Of a DNA stretch of 23,222 nucleotides, positions 1 to 8,438 are shown piece by piece; position 1 is the first letter of the stretch, and every line of letters begins with the position of its first letter. The stretch is taken from the NCBI GenBank assembly GCA_024404735.1, contig JAKSPP010000004.1:1-23222 (forward strand). Direction: 5' to 3'. The notes beneath the pieces are model-generated. The model was not told where the DNA came from and ran no database searches. It worked only from the letters and a program-made list of their open reading frames with translations. A program made the translations under genes and the position numbers. This DNA is from Oscillospiraceae bacterium (GTDB lineage Bacteria; Bacillota; Clostridia; Oscillospirales; Oscillospiraceae).

Positions 1-1238
1 CCGTTATCATATTCATCACCAAGAAGCTCGGGAACGGAGGTAATTGTACCACCCTTAACATGACAGTTGGTAATAGTGCAGCCGTTGGTAGAAGAGAATC
101 CACAGATTGCACCGGCATAATGAGTGCTGGATACAGTTACATTTTCAAGGGTTACATTCTTAATTGTACCAAGCAGAGAACCGAAGAAACCTGCAGTAGC
201 ATAATTAGAAGTTGAATCGCTTGCTGTTAAGTTGGAGATAGTATGTCCATCGCCGTCAAAGGTTCCGCTGAAAGATTTTCCCGGATAGCTGCTTACATCA
301 CCGACAGGTGTCCAGGCAATACCGTCAAGGTCAATATCTTCAGCCAGTTTAACCGTCTGACCTCTGAAATTCTTGTTTTCTTCATTAACCTTCTTAGCGA
401 ACTCGAGAAGCTCATCGGCATTGGAAATGAGAATTTCGGAAGCTCCCCAGTATATCTCACCATCTGCAAGTTCGTAAGGACGAACGCGGACAGTATTGTC
501 ACTTTCTGCATTGCTATCATCAAGGCCATCGGCACGGCCAACAACAGCACCTACATTGTACTGAGACTTTTCGGTGTACTTTTTGTAATTCAGTTCGTCT
601 TCCATTGTTCCGCCAATGATGGAGCTGTTCTTGACAGTGCAGTTCTTAACACCCGCTGCAGCACCGCCTGTTGCACAGCCGACAATACCGCCGATATCAC
701 GATAACCGTTTACTGTAACGTCTTCAACAGAACAATCGGTTACCTTATCTCCGTTTACAATGTATCCGATAATGCCACCGACCTTATCGCCGTTATCATA
801 GCCATTTCCGATTTTCTCAGGCTCGGATGTAATTGTACCGCCCTTAACATGACAGTTTGTAATGGTACTGGCGTTGGCAGAAGAGTAACCGCAAATTGCA
901 CCGGCATAGTGAGTGCTGGTAACAGTTACATTTTCAAGGGTTACATTTTTAATTGTACCAAGCAGAGACCCAAAGAGGCCCGCAGTAGCATAATCAGGCC
1001 TTGAATCGCTTGCTGTTAAGTTGGAGATGGTATGTCCATCGCCGTCAAAGGTTCCGCTGAATGATTTGCCCGGATAGCCGTTTACATCACCGACAGGTGT
1101 CCAGACAATTCCTGCAAGGTCAATATCGGCAGCCAGTTTAACTGTCTGACCTCTGAAATTTTTGTTTTCTTCATTAACCTTTTTAGCAAATTCTACAAGC
1201 TGGTCCGCAGTGGAAATTGAAATTTCCGAAGCAGTCCA
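1..1238 (-). repeat. Tandem 789-bp (263-codon) module duplication inside the GLUG gene
   Basis: Bases 1-449 align without a gap to bases 790-1238, an offset of exactly 789 bp. Examples: the motif starting GTATGTCCATCG is at 241 and 1030, and CCGTTATCAT is at 1 and 790. Module one spans 450-1238; module two is cut by the window edge at 1. By eye about five of six residues are identical, with long identical stretches such as the one around KKVNEENKNFRGQ and scattered silent changes. Substitutions cluster in short loops. Confidence 0.9.
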
Positions 1239-1331
1239 GTCAATCTCTTCGTCCTCTGCAAATGCCATAGCAGGGACAAATGTGAGAACGAGCACGGCAC
1301 AGAGAAGTACCGCAAGGATTTTTCTCTTCAT
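1..1331 (-). CDS. Secreted GLUG-repeat surface protein (partial, runs off the left edge)
   Basis: The reading frame is open from an ATG at 1331 down to base 1, giving 443 visible residues and no stop. Residues 1-25 form a signal peptide (MKRK, a hydrophobic core, then AMAFA before E26), so the protein is probably exported. From residue 32 on it is built of modules holding several GLUG motifs (Gly-Gly-Ile-Val-Gly, then about 10 residues, then an NCxVK strand). GLUG motifs are known from bacterial surface proteins, including IgA1 peptidase regions, and are expected to form a repetitive beta fold. A good SD (GAAGGAG) precedes the start. Two copies of a 263-residue module lie in tandem, without gaps in the visible part. 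It is divergent from an XRE regulator. Any anchor or enzymatic domain would lie outside the window, so the function is unknown; adhesion is only a guess. Confidence 0.85.
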   Translation of the reverse strand, partial: MKRKILAVLLCAVLVLTFVPAMAFAEDEEIDWTASEISISTADQLVEFAKKVNEENKNFRGQTVKLAADIDLAGIVWTPVGDVNGYPGKSFSGTFDGDGHTISNLTASDSRPDYATAGLFGSLLGTIKNVTLENVTVTSTHYAGAICGYSSANASTITNCHVKGGTITSEPEKIGNGYDNGDKVGGIIGYIVNGDKVTDCSVEDVTVNGYRDIGGIVGCATGGAAAGVKNCTVKNSSIIGGTMEDELNYKKYTEKSQYNVGAVVGRADGLDDSNAESDNTVRVRPYELADGEIYWGASEILISNADELLEFAKKVNEENKNFRGQTVKLAEDIDLDGIAWTPVGDVSSYPGKSFSGTFDGDGHTISNLTASDSTSNYATAGFFGSLLGTIKNVTLENVTVSSTHYAGAICGFSSTNGCTITNCHVKGGTITSVPELLGDEYDN

Positions 1332-1390
1332 ATGTTTTCTCCTTCATTTTAATATTGCAAGTGCATTTCTTTATGCATTTGCTTGAATGC

Positions 1391-1419
1391 AGTATACAAT
1401 AATTAAACTGTTAAGTCAA
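1391..1419 (-). promoter_or_regulatory. Sigma-A promoter of the GLUG protein gene
   Basis: On the minus strand TTGACT (1419-1414) is followed after exactly 17 bp by TATACT (1396-1391). Transcription would start near 1384, about 50 nt before the ATG at 1331. Confidence 0.75.
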
Positions 1420-1436
1420 GTTGCTCTGACAGTTTA
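1404..1436. promoter_or_regulatory. Inverted repeat over the -35 box, candidate operator
   Basis: TAAACTGT (1404-1411) and ACAGTTTA (1429-1436) form a perfect 8-bp inverted repeat with a 17-bp centre. It covers the -35 box and most of the spacer of the minus-strand promoter and lies just upstream of the divergent XRE gene. Binding by that regulator is an inference from position only. Confidence 0.4.
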
Positions 1437-1483
1437 TTAAATTATGAGTTCGATAATGATAATCTCATATAAGGGGTGAAATA

Positions 1484-1807
1484 ATGATTGATTATCGCTT
1501 AATCGGCTCACGCTTAAAGGCCGTCAGAGAAAGTAAAAATATGACTCAGGAGGTACTGGCAGAGAAAGCGTCCATTACTGTCGTATATCTGAGCAAAATC
1601 GAAAACGGAAAAGTACGGCCGACACTGGAGGTTATTGATTCCATCTGCGTCAATCTTGACTGTGACCTCGGCTATATATTCGGAGGTTCATCACCGAATA
1701 CAGATTATTATCAGCAGGATAAAATATGCGCTGTTTTTAAGAAACTTAAACCGGAGGTTAAACCCATTGCCATGAGCATTCTGGAAAACCTCTCAAAGCT
1801 ACCATAA
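1484..1807 (+). CDS. XRE-family helix-turn-helix transcriptional regulator
   Basis: A 107-residue protein with a Cro/CI-type HTH_3 domain over about residues 6-62. The pattern is typical: GSRLKAVRESKNMTQEVLAE, then a recognition helix in VVYLSKIENGKVRP, then the last helices around LEVIDSICVNLDC. The remaining 40 residues have no recognised sensor domain. The start is supported by an AAGGGGTGA SD seven bases upstream. It is divergently transcribed from the GLUG surface-protein gene and may regulate it and itself, since a dyad lies between the two genes; this is inference. I see no convincing consensus promoter for it. A terminator follows at 1853. Confidence 0.9.
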   Translation: MIDYRLIGSRLKAVRESKNMTQEVLAEKASITVVYLSKIENGKVRPTLEVIDSICVNLDCDLGYIFGGSSPNTDYYQQDKICAVFKKLKPEVKPIAMSILENLSKLP

Positions 1808-1852
1808 ACCATTAAGCCAAATTACTGCAGCACGGCTTTTTACAATAATAAC

Positions 1853-1897
1853 AGGACACTACCCGATTTACTGTCGGATAGTGTCCTTCATTTTATT
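1853..1897 (+). terminator. Rho-independent terminator after the XRE regulator
   Basis: A 14-bp stem with one C-A mismatch (AGGACACTACCCGA, 1853-1866, with 1874-1887) around a 7-nt loop, followed by a T-rich tract TTCATTTTATTT. Confidence 0.85.
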
Positions 1898-1912
1898 TAT
1901 ATCTCATTGACA

Positions 1913-1941
1913 TTGACAGGGAAAGCTTACTATGCTACGAT
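1913..1941 (+). promoter_or_regulatory. Promoter of the leucine-rich-repeat protein gene
   Basis: TTGACA (1913-1918), 17 bp, then TACGAT (1936-1941) preceded by TGC, so an extended -10 arrangement. A second TTGACA lies directly before it at 1907-1912 and could pair with TATGCT (1931-1936). Start of transcription would be near 1948. Confidence 0.55.
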
Positions 1942-1993
1942 AAAATCCGTAAGTGACTGATACTCCGGAATGTTTTTTAAGGCACGTGAAATT

Positions 1994-3814
1994 ATGAAAA
2001 ACAAGAAGATTACAATATCTATATTTGCCCTTGTTATTGTGGCGGGATTACTCTGTGCAATACTGTTTTTCGGTCTTTTTTGTTTTCGCATCGGCGGGAA
2101 AACATACATGCGGTATATTTCATCAATTGACCTTTCCGGAAAAAGCATTGATAATCCGAGGGATTTAAGCCGCTGCACAGAGCTTAAGCATGCCGACCTT
2201 CGCAAAACGGGAATAAGTGCCGAGGACTATGAATATCTTAAAGGCACCCTACCCGACTGCGAAATACTATGGGATGTACCGGTTATGGGAGAGTATTTCC
2301 CGGAGGATACGAAGGAAATAAAACTGAGCTCTGTTTCCGAAAAGGATATTGAGGCTCTGTCTTATCTGCACGAGCTTCAATTCATTGACGGAAAAGACTG
2401 CGAAGACTTATCCGTTCTGAGAGAAATTAAGGCAAAGTATCCCAATGCTTCCTTAAGCTTTTACATCCCCTTAGGCGACAAGAAATACGAAAGCAGCGAT
2501 ATTTCTTTTTTCACAGGGGATACGGATATAGACGAGCTTATTGAAAAAGCGGATTTGTTCTCTTCATTAAGCGAGATACACTTTGACGTAGCTCTTCCCT
2601 CTTCGGAAAAGCTTGCAGAGCTTCGTGAAGTTCTACCTGATGTATGTTTTTTCATTGACAGGGATAACAAAGCATACGGGATAGACATATCTGCCGAGAG
2701 CCTTGACCTTTTTGGTCTTAGTCTTGATTCCGAAACGGCAGATACTCTCATTTCATATTACCCGAAGCTTAATGAAATAAGGATAAACGGCTGCTCCCTC
2801 GGCGATGAGGAAATACGCAGTCTTGCAAAAAAATATCCTGATATATTCTTTATATGGAATACAAGTCTGGGCGGAATAAGCACTCCGACGGATGCTACAG
2901 AGCTTGATTTAAGCCTGTGCGAAGAAATCAGCCTCAACGATATTGAGAAAGCCCTTCCCCTTTTCAAAAATCTTGAGACAGTCAGACTTCCGTCCTTCCC
3001 CGGTGAGGATGAGAGAATTTTCGCCCTGGCCGACACCTACAGGGGCGTTTTCTTCATCTGGGATATAGATATTTGCGGGAAAATCGTATCAACGGAGCTT
3101 GAGGAAATAGATATTTCCGGAGTAAGACCCGGGAGCACAGCAAAAATCGAAGCCTATATCCCCTATCTTAAAAATGCGAAAAAAATAATAATGTGCTCCT
3201 GCGGTATTTCAAACGAGGAAATGGATGAACTGAATTTAAGATACGAGGATATTCAGTTTGTCTGGGAGGTATGGATAGGAAACGTTACTCTCAGGACAGA
3301 TGCGATTTACTTTGCTCCGTTTAAGTACCCGACGCATGTAGATTCATATTCCCTTATCAATCTCAAGTACTGCAGGGATTTAATCTGCATAGATATCGGA
3401 CATCAGGAGGTTACCACCTGCGAATGGGCGGCCTATATGCCGAATTTGCAGTATCTCATCATTGCGGATACCATGATATCCGATATTACTCCCCTTACCG
3501 GCCTTACAAATCTCGTATTCCTTGAAATGTTCATGACAAGAGTCCGTGATTACACGCCCCTTACAACTCTGACAGGTCTTGAGGACCTGAACCTTTGCTA
3601 CACCCACGGAGACCCAAGCCCAATTGAAGAAATGACCTGGCTCAAGCGTCTCTGGTGGGCGGGAGATTATACTGCGGAGGCATATCTTAAGGACAAGCTC
3701 CCCGACACGGAAAAAGAGTTTCATTCAGGCTCATCCACAGGAGGCACATGGAGAGACGGCCAGCTTTACAAGAATCAGAGAGACATTCTGGGGGCGGCAT
3801 ATTTCAAGGGATAA
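1994..3814 (+). CDS. Membrane-anchored leucine-rich-repeat protein
   Basis: From the ATG at 1994 the protein has 606 residues. MKNKK followed by a hydrophobic stretch (about residues 7-32) is an uncleaved signal anchor with the bulk outside the cell. An in-frame ATG at 1970 would add eight residues but has its GGA too close; AAGG at 1979-1982 fits 1994 better. The body carries about six degenerate repeats of 65-80 residues containing a Tyr-Pro-Asp...Phe-x-Trp motif (for example YPDIFFIWNTSLGG and GVFFIWDIDICGK) followed by a TxLDLS strand. The last 150 residues are classical LRRs (LTGLTNLVFLEM, LTTLTGLEDLNL). There is no sortase signal. It probably acts by protein or ligand binding at the surface; the ligand is unknown. 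The next gene starts 93 bp on with no terminator between. Confidence 0.8.
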   Translation: MKNKKITISIFALVIVAGLLCAILFFGLFCFRIGGKTYMRYISSIDLSGKSIDNPRDLSRCTELKHADLRKTGISAEDYEYLKGTLPDCEILWDVPVMGEYFPEDTKEIKLSSVSEKDIEALSYLHELQFIDGKDCEDLSVLREIKAKYPNASLSFYIPLGDKKYESSDISFFTGDTDIDELIEKADLFSSLSEIHFDVALPSSEKLAELREVLPDVCFFIDRDNKAYGIDISAESLDLFGLSLDSETADTLISYYPKLNEIRINGCSLGDEEIRSLAKKYPDIFFIWNTSLGGISTPTDATELDLSLCEEISLNDIEKALPLFKNLETVRLPSFPGEDERIFALADTYRGVFFIWDIDICGKIVSTELEEIDISGVRPGSTAKIEAYIPYLKNAKKIIMCSCGISNEEMDELNLRYEDIQFVWEVWIGNVTLRTDAIYFAPFKYPTHVDSYSLINLKYCRDLICIDIGHQEVTTCEWAAYMPNLQYLIIADTMISDITPLTGLTNLVFLEMFMTRVRDYTPLTTLTGLEDLNLCYTHGDPSPIEEMTWLKRLWWAGDYTAEAYLKDKLPDTEKEFHSGSSTGGTWRDGQLYKNQRDILGAAYFKG

Positions 3815-3907
3815 GCCGGGAACAAAGAAACACCTTTTATCGTCTTAAGATTAAGATACAGTATAATTCATAATAAAACACAGCATTTAAATAAGGAGGG
3901 TAAGCGT

Positions 3908-4651
3908 ATGGCAGGAAGAGAATATAATTCCGGAAGGAAGCCGCAAAGAAAGAATAAAATGCCCATAGTATTTACTCTGCTGGCTTTAATTCTGATTGCC
4001 GAGTTTATTATCATCATTAAGATTGTCCCCGAACGGAAGAAAGCAAAAGGAAATACTGCCGAACAGACAGAACAAAGCGAAATTAAAGAAAACGACAGTG
4101 GCATTCAAGAGCCTGTTATTACACCTGCACCGGAGGACAGCAGGCCGGAGCCTACTCCCGAGGCTGAGCCCGAAAAAACTCCGGAGCCCACAGCAACACC
4201 GACTCCCGCGCCTACCCCTACTCCGACACCGGAGCCAACTCCGACGCCCACTCCCGAGCCCACACCCACTCCCACGCCGGAGCCCACAAAGGTCGCATCG
4301 GGAACCTTCGGAAGTGATACCGGAACCAGACTTAACATTACGGCAGACTGGTACACATATGTGGAAAATGACAACTACTACCTGCATATCGATGTAAAGC
4401 TGAAGGCCTACAGCATCCATGTAAGCAGCCGCTACAACGGTCTTTGCATAAAGGTTAACGATGTTGAGCATTACTACAACACCGAGGCTGTTGATAATGA
4501 TGAAAAAGCACTTTTCACTGCAGAGCTCGGCTCCGGAGACTACTTAATCGGAAGCACAGGCGGAGCGGATGTGGAGGTTTCATGGAAATTCCTCGGAAGC
4601 TACAGCGGTGTTGAAATGGAAACAATCAGTGCGGAAAAGCATGTAGGATAA
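3908..4651 (+). CDS. Membrane-anchored protein with Pro/Thr/Glu stalk and extracellular C-terminal domain
   Basis: 247 residues, not assignable to a named family. Residues 1-18 are basic and cytosolic, 19-39 form one membrane helix, 41-68 are charged, 70-127 are a proline-rich stalk, and 130-247 look like a compact beta-rich domain (alternating strands such as YYLHIDVKLKAYSIHV and ADVEVSWKFLG). A stalk of this kind usually spans the cell wall and places the last domain outside. A perfect AAGGAGG (3893-3899) precedes the start. A TATAAT at 3862-3867 may be a -10 box, but the -35 is poor, so it may also be read from the LRR gene upstream. Role inferred only from topology: surface display next to an LRR protein. 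Confidence 0.75.
   Translation: MAGREYNSGRKPQRKNKMPIVFTLLALILIAEFIIIIKIVPERKKAKGNTAEQTEQSEIKENDSGIQEPVITPAPEDSRPEPTPEAEPEKTPEPTATPTPAPTPTPTPEPTPTPTPEPTPTPTPEPTKVASGTFGSDTGTRLNITADWYTYVENDNYYLHIDVKLKAYSIHVSSRYNGLCIKVNDVEHYYNTEAVDNDEKALFTAELGSGDYLIGSTGGADVEVSWKFLGSYSGVEMETISAEKHVG
4211..4282 (+). repeat. Three 24-bp units coding the octad PTPTPTPE
   Basis: Residues 102-125 are PTPTPTPE three times. The three DNA units use different synonymous Pro and Thr codons (CCT/CCC/CCG/CCA, ACC/ACT/ACA/ACG), so the repeat is kept at protein level rather than being a fresh slippage tract. Confidence 0.85.
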
Positions 4652-4665
4652 AGACAGACAGAAAA

Positions 4666-4702
4666 ACAGAGCCGGATAAACTCCGACTCTGTTTTTATTT
4701 TT
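4666..4702. terminator. Bidirectional terminator between convergent genes
   Basis: The stem ACAGAGCCGGA (4666-4676) pairs with 4682-4692 around the loop TAAAC, with one mismatch. T5AT5 follows on the plus strand and a run of five A precedes it, giving a T-tract on the minus strand. It serves both the stalk protein and the ABC-F gene. Confidence 0.85.
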
Positions 4703-4724
4703 AAGGTCACCTTATATTATTCCG

Positions 4725-6503
4725 TTACTGTGCGGAAATCTGCTCATAAAGCTCATTAAGATATACCCAGCGCTCTTCCTTTTCTTCAAGTCTGCGCTCC
4801 AGCTCCGCCTGTTTTTCCATAAGCTCCTGAAGCTTAACATAGTCGGAGGAATTGGCCTCCTGAAGGGCTCTGTTCTCGGCAATTTCCTTCTCAAGCTTTG
4901 CAATATCGTCATCAATCGTCTCAAATTCACGCTGCTCCTTGAAGCTGAATCTGAGTTTTTTTGTTTTTTCCCTTGCGGGAGGGGGTGTCTTTTCAGAGTC
5001 TGCTCTCTCCTTTTTTGCCTCGGCCTTACAGGATAAAAGAAAATCCGAATAGGCGCCCGTATAGAGGCTCACCTCATGGTCCGGGCCGATTGTAAAGAGC
5101 CTTGAGCAGATTCTGTCAAGGAAATATCTGTCATGGGATACGGCAATTATTGCCCCGGGAAAGGTTTCAAGATAGTTTTCCAGAATCTGCAGTGTGGGAA
5201 TGTCAAGGTCATTTGTCGGCTCATCAAGGAGAAGCACATTGGGGGCGGATGCGAGGATTCCGAGGAGGAACAGCCTGCGCTTTTCGCCTCCGGACAGTCG
5301 GCCTATCTGCCTGTACTGGATATCCCCCGAAAACAGGAACATTTCCATAAGCTTTGAGGCGGTTAAAAAGCCGTCCTTCGTTTCAATCCTGTCCCCGTGC
5401 TCCTTAACATAGTCAATGGCGCGCTGATTATCGTCAAGCTCCGCAGCATGCTGGGAGAAAAAGCCGATTTTTACCGTGTCACCGTAAATAACCTCACCGG
5501 AATCGGGAGGAAGCACGCCTGCAATAATATTCAGGATGGTGGATTTTCCCGTACCGTTTGAGCCGATTATTCCGATTCTGTCATCCCTCTGAAGGAGATA
5601 ATCAAAGGGCTTGAATATGACATTATCCCCGAAGCTCTTTGATACGCCCGAAAGCTCGATGGTTTTCTTTCCGAGCCTTGAGGATACAGCCCTTATTTCA
5701 AAATCCGTTTCCTCAACCTGCGGGGGCTGCCTATCGCGGAGCTTTTCGTAGCGTTCTATTCTTTCCCTTGATTTTGTACCTCTTGCGCAGGGGCCCTGAA
5801 GCATCCAGATAAGCTCACGCCGAAGAACGGATTTTCTCTTTCTTTCGCTTGCGGCCTCCATTTCCTCTCTCTGAGCCTTTCCGTCAAGATAGGCTGTATA
5901 TCCTCCGTCATAGACGAAAAATCTTCCGAAGCTTACCTCTGCCGTTTTACGGGCAAGTGTCTCGAGAAAGTATCTGTCATGGGTTACAAAGAGGATTGCG
6001 CCACGGAAGGAGCTAAGATAATCCTCAAGCCAGGAAATCATAAGGGCGTCAAGGTGGTTGGTCGGCTCATCGAGTATGAGCACATCTGCGGGAGAAACAA
6101 GGCAGGAAACCAGAGCAACTCTCTTTCTCTGGCCTCCGGATAACTCGGACATTTTTTTATCATAATCGTTAATCCCGAGCTTTGAGAGCATTTCCTTTGC
6201 CTCATACTCCGCAAGCTCTCTTGTATCGGGGCTCTGTCCGGAAAGGACCTGAGCAAGGACCGTAAGATTTGGGTCATCACGCATATTCTGAGAGAGATAT
6301 GAGATACGTACATTGGGGTCACGGCTGACAGCTCCCTTATCCGGAGACTCTTCTCCTGCGGCGATTTTGAGAAGGGTGGATTTTCCTCCTCCGTTTACAC
6401 CGACAACGCCCATTCTGTCACCGGGCTCTAGATAAAAGGTTACATCCTCGAGAATCTGTCTGTCACCGTATGATTTATATATGTGTTCGAAATTAAGAAG
6501 CAT
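4725..6503 (-). CDS. ABC-F family ATPase, Uup-like
   Basis: 592 residues with two ABC domains on one chain and no membrane segments, the mark of ABC-F proteins that act on ribosomes rather than in transport. Domain one has Walker A GVNGGGKST (35-43), signature LSGGQRKR and Walker B VLILDEPTNHLD. Domain two has Walker A GSNGTGKST, LSGGEKRR and VLLLDEPTNDLD. The inter-domain linker begins with RRELIWMLQGPCARGTKSR, similar to the Uup subfamily, and the last 85 residues are a charged coiled coil, also Uup-like. The SD AAAGGA lies about eight bases before the ATG. It is a single-gene unit with its own promoter (6573-6601). Likely role: resolving stalled or hibernating ribosomes. A resistance role is less likely, but the sequence alone cannot exclude it. 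Confidence 0.88.
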   Translation of the reverse strand: MLLNFEHIYKSYGDRQILEDVTFYLEPGDRMGVVGVNGGGKSTLLKIAAGEESPDKGAVSRDPNVRISYLSQNMRDDPNLTVLAQVLSGQSPDTRELAEYEAKEMLSKLGINDYDKKMSELSGGQRKRVALVSCLVSPADVLILDEPTNHLDALMISWLEDYLSSFRGAILFVTHDRYFLETLARKTAEVSFGRFFVYDGGYTAYLDGKAQREEMEAASERKRKSVLRRELIWMLQGPCARGTKSRERIERYEKLRDRQPPQVEETDFEIRAVSSRLGKKTIELSGVSKSFGDNVIFKPFDYLLQRDDRIGIIGSNGTGKSTILNIIAGVLPPDSGEVIYGDTVKIGFFSQHAAELDDNQRAIDYVKEHGDRIETKDGFLTASKLMEMFLFSGDIQYRQIGRLSGGEKRRLFLLGILASAPNVLLLDEPTNDLDIPTLQILENYLETFPGAIIAVSHDRYFLDRICSRLFTIGPDHEVSLYTGAYSDFLLSCKAEAKKERADSEKTPPPAREKTKKLRFSFKEQREFETIDDDIAKLEKEIAENRALQEANSSDYVKLQELMEKQAELERRLEEKEERWVYLNELYEQISAQ

Positions 6504-6572
6504 AGTGCAAATCCTTTTCGGGGGTAGAAATAAGCGGAATTATTATCGGAACCACCGCTTTTGTGCCATATC

Positions 6573-6601
6573 ATTATATAGTTCGGAGACATTTATTTCA
6601 A
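6573..6601 (-). promoter_or_regulatory. Sigma-A promoter of the Uup-like gene
   Basis: On the minus strand TTGAAA (6601-6596), 17 bp, TATAAT (6578-6573). Transcription would start near 6566, leaving a leader of about 60 nt. Confidence 0.75.
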
Positions 6602-6681
6602 GGCTAAAAACAGTTATTTTATTATGCTTTCGGTGACGAACAGGCTTATATAAAATATATAAAAATTAGTTAAAATTTCTG

Positions 6682-6710
6682 TTGATATTTACAAACACTT
6701 GTACTATAAT
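6682..6710 (+). promoter_or_regulatory. Sigma-A promoter of the SulP transporter gene
   Basis: TTGATA (6682-6687), 17 bp, TATAAT (6705-6710). The -35 box is the same place as an in-frame TTG that could be mistaken for a start codon, which rules out translation from there. Confidence 0.85.
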
Positions 6711-6759
6711 ATGCAATCGTGTTTTTAATTACTATAAACAAAAGAGAGGCTTTTGTATC

Positions 6760-8424
6760 ATGAATCAGTTTACACCCAAGCTTTTCGATGTGCTGAAGGA
6801 TTATTCCGCACCGAAGTTCATTAAGGACCTTGTTGCCGGTATTATCGTTGCCATCATTGCTCTTCCCCTTTCAATTGCTCTGGCCCTTGCATCAGGCGTC
6901 GGCCCCGAGCGCGGTATCTACACTGCCATCTTTGCGGGCTTTGTCATCTCCTTCCTCGGAGGAAGCCGTGTTCAGATTGCAGGCCCCACAGCTGCATTTG
7001 CAACCATTGTTGCCGGCATTGTCGCAACCAAGGGTATGAGCGGCCTTGTTATCGCAACTGTTATGGCCGGTATCATACTCGTTATTATGGGCTTCCTTAA
7101 GCTCGGAAATCTTATCAAGTACATTCCCCACACAATCACCACAGGCTTCACAGCAGGTATTGCCGTTACGATCCTTATCGGTCAGATTAAGGACTTCCTC
7201 GGCCTTAAGTTCGTTAACTCCCCCATTGAGACTCTTGAGAAGCTCAAGGAGTGCTGGGAGTGCATGGGCTCCTTTAACTGGCAGGCTCTTGTTGTCGGTC
7301 TTGTATCCCTTGCAATTCTCATTATCTGGCCCAGAATCAAGTATGTTAATGTTGTTCCCACCTCTCTTATTGCCGTTATTGTTGCAATTCTTATGGTTAA
7401 GCTCATCGGAATGAACGTTAACACTATCGGCGACCTTTACGTCATCCCCAGAAGCATTCCCAGGCCCGAGATTCCTTCATTTGACCTGGCATCTATAGGA
7501 GAGCTTCTTCCCAGCGCCGTTACCATTGCAGTTCTTGCCGCTATTGAGTCTCTTCTCTCCTGCGTTGTTTCCGACGGAATGATTGGCGACCGCCACAAGC
7601 CCAACGCAGAGCTCATCGGACAGGGTGTAGGTAACATTGCTTCCGCTCTCTTCGGAGGAATTCCCGCAACAGGTGCAATGGCAAGAACCGCCGCAAACGT
7701 AAAGAACGGCGGCAGCAGCCCCATTGCAGGTATGGTTCACGCAATCACCCTCTTTGTTGTTCTTCTCGTTCTTATGCCCTATGCAGCATGGATTCCCATG
7801 CCCGCCATTGCCGCAATTCTTTTCATCGTTGCCTACAACATGTGCGGATGGAGAGAGTTTGTAAACCTCTGCAAGACCTCTCCCAAGAGCGATATTCTCG
7901 TTCTTGTTGTAACCTTTATTCTCACCGTAGTATTTGACCTTGTTGTTGCAATTGAGGTCGGCATTGTTATGGCAGCCTTCCTTTTCCTCAGACGTATGTC
8001 CAGCGTTACCGAAATCAAGAGCTGGGAATATCTTGAGGACGAGGCTGAGAAGGAGGACGAAAATCACCCCGAGCACATCAACTTCAAGTCCGTTCCCAAG
8101 GGCACTCTCGTTTATGAGGTTACCGGCCCCCTCTTCTTCGCAATTTCCGATAAGTTTATGGACATTCACGCCGAAGACGATGTAAAGGCAATTATCATCA
8201 GAATGAGATCCGTTCCCTCTCTTGATATCTCCGCAATGCGTTCTTTCCAGAAAATCGCAAAGGATTGCCAGAAGCGCGGCATCACCCTTATTCTTTCCCA
8301 CGTTCTTGAGCAGCCTATGTCCGTTTTCGAGAAAACTGGACTTAAGGCAGAGCTCGGTGAGGAAAACTTCCTTCCCAACATCGATGCAGCCCTTGAAAGA
8401 GCTAAGGAAATCTGCGTCGGCTGA
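6760..8424 (+). CDS. SulP/SLC26-family anion transporter with STAS domain
   Basis: 554 residues from the ATG at 6760, which has AGAGAGG ten bases upstream; the longer frame back to 6682 begins inside the promoter. The protein has about 10-14 hydrophobic segments. The N-terminal sulfate-transporter signature region includes LPLSIALALASGVGPERGIY (36-55) and QIAGPTAA (72-79). A cytosolic STAS domain occupies about the last 110 residues (LVYEVTGPLFFAISDKF, then SLDISAMRSF). The family moves sulfate, bicarbonate or dicarboxylates, often with Na+ or H+; the substrate cannot be read from sequence. It is a single-gene unit, with no sulfur-assimilation or carbonic anhydrase genes nearby. Codon use is strongly biased (CTT/CTC, CCC, AAC, TTC), suggesting high expression. 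Confidence 0.93.
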   Translation: MNQFTPKLFDVLKDYSAPKFIKDLVAGIIVAIIALPLSIALALASGVGPERGIYTAIFAGFVISFLGGSRVQIAGPTAAFATIVAGIVATKGMSGLVIATVMAGIILVIMGFLKLGNLIKYIPHTITTGFTAGIAVTILIGQIKDFLGLKFVNSPIETLEKLKECWECMGSFNWQALVVGLVSLAILIIWPRIKYVNVVPTSLIAVIVAILMVKLIGMNVNTIGDLYVIPRSIPRPEIPSFDLASIGELLPSAVTIAVLAAIESLLSCVVSDGMIGDRHKPNAELIGQGVGNIASALFGGIPATGAMARTAANVKNGGSSPIAGMVHAITLFVVLLVLMPYAAWIPMPAIAAILFIVAYNMCGWREFVNLCKTSPKSDILVLVVTFILTVVFDLVVAIEVGIVMAAFLFLRRMSSVTEIKSWEYLEDEAEKEDENHPEHINFKSVPKGTLVYEVTGPLFFAISDKFMDIHAEDDVKAIIIRMRSVPSLDISAMRSFQKIAKDCQKRGITLILSHVLEQPMSVFEKTGLKAELGEENFLPNIDAALERAKEICVG

Positions 8425-8438
8425 AATTAATAAAGCTT

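Noticed and set aside
243..1004. Long plus-strand open frame across the GLUG region
   Set aside because: It is antisense to the GLUG gene, has no SD, and its product shows only the reversed pattern of the repeats.
4211..4282. CRISPR-like or minisatellite array
   Set aside because: The units are coding, adjacent without spacers, and differ at nearly every synonymous site.
6682..6759. Extended N-terminus of the SulP protein from TTG at 6682
   Set aside because: The TTG is the -35 box of a consensus promoter and the extension would be upstream of the transcript start; ATG 6760 has a proper SD.
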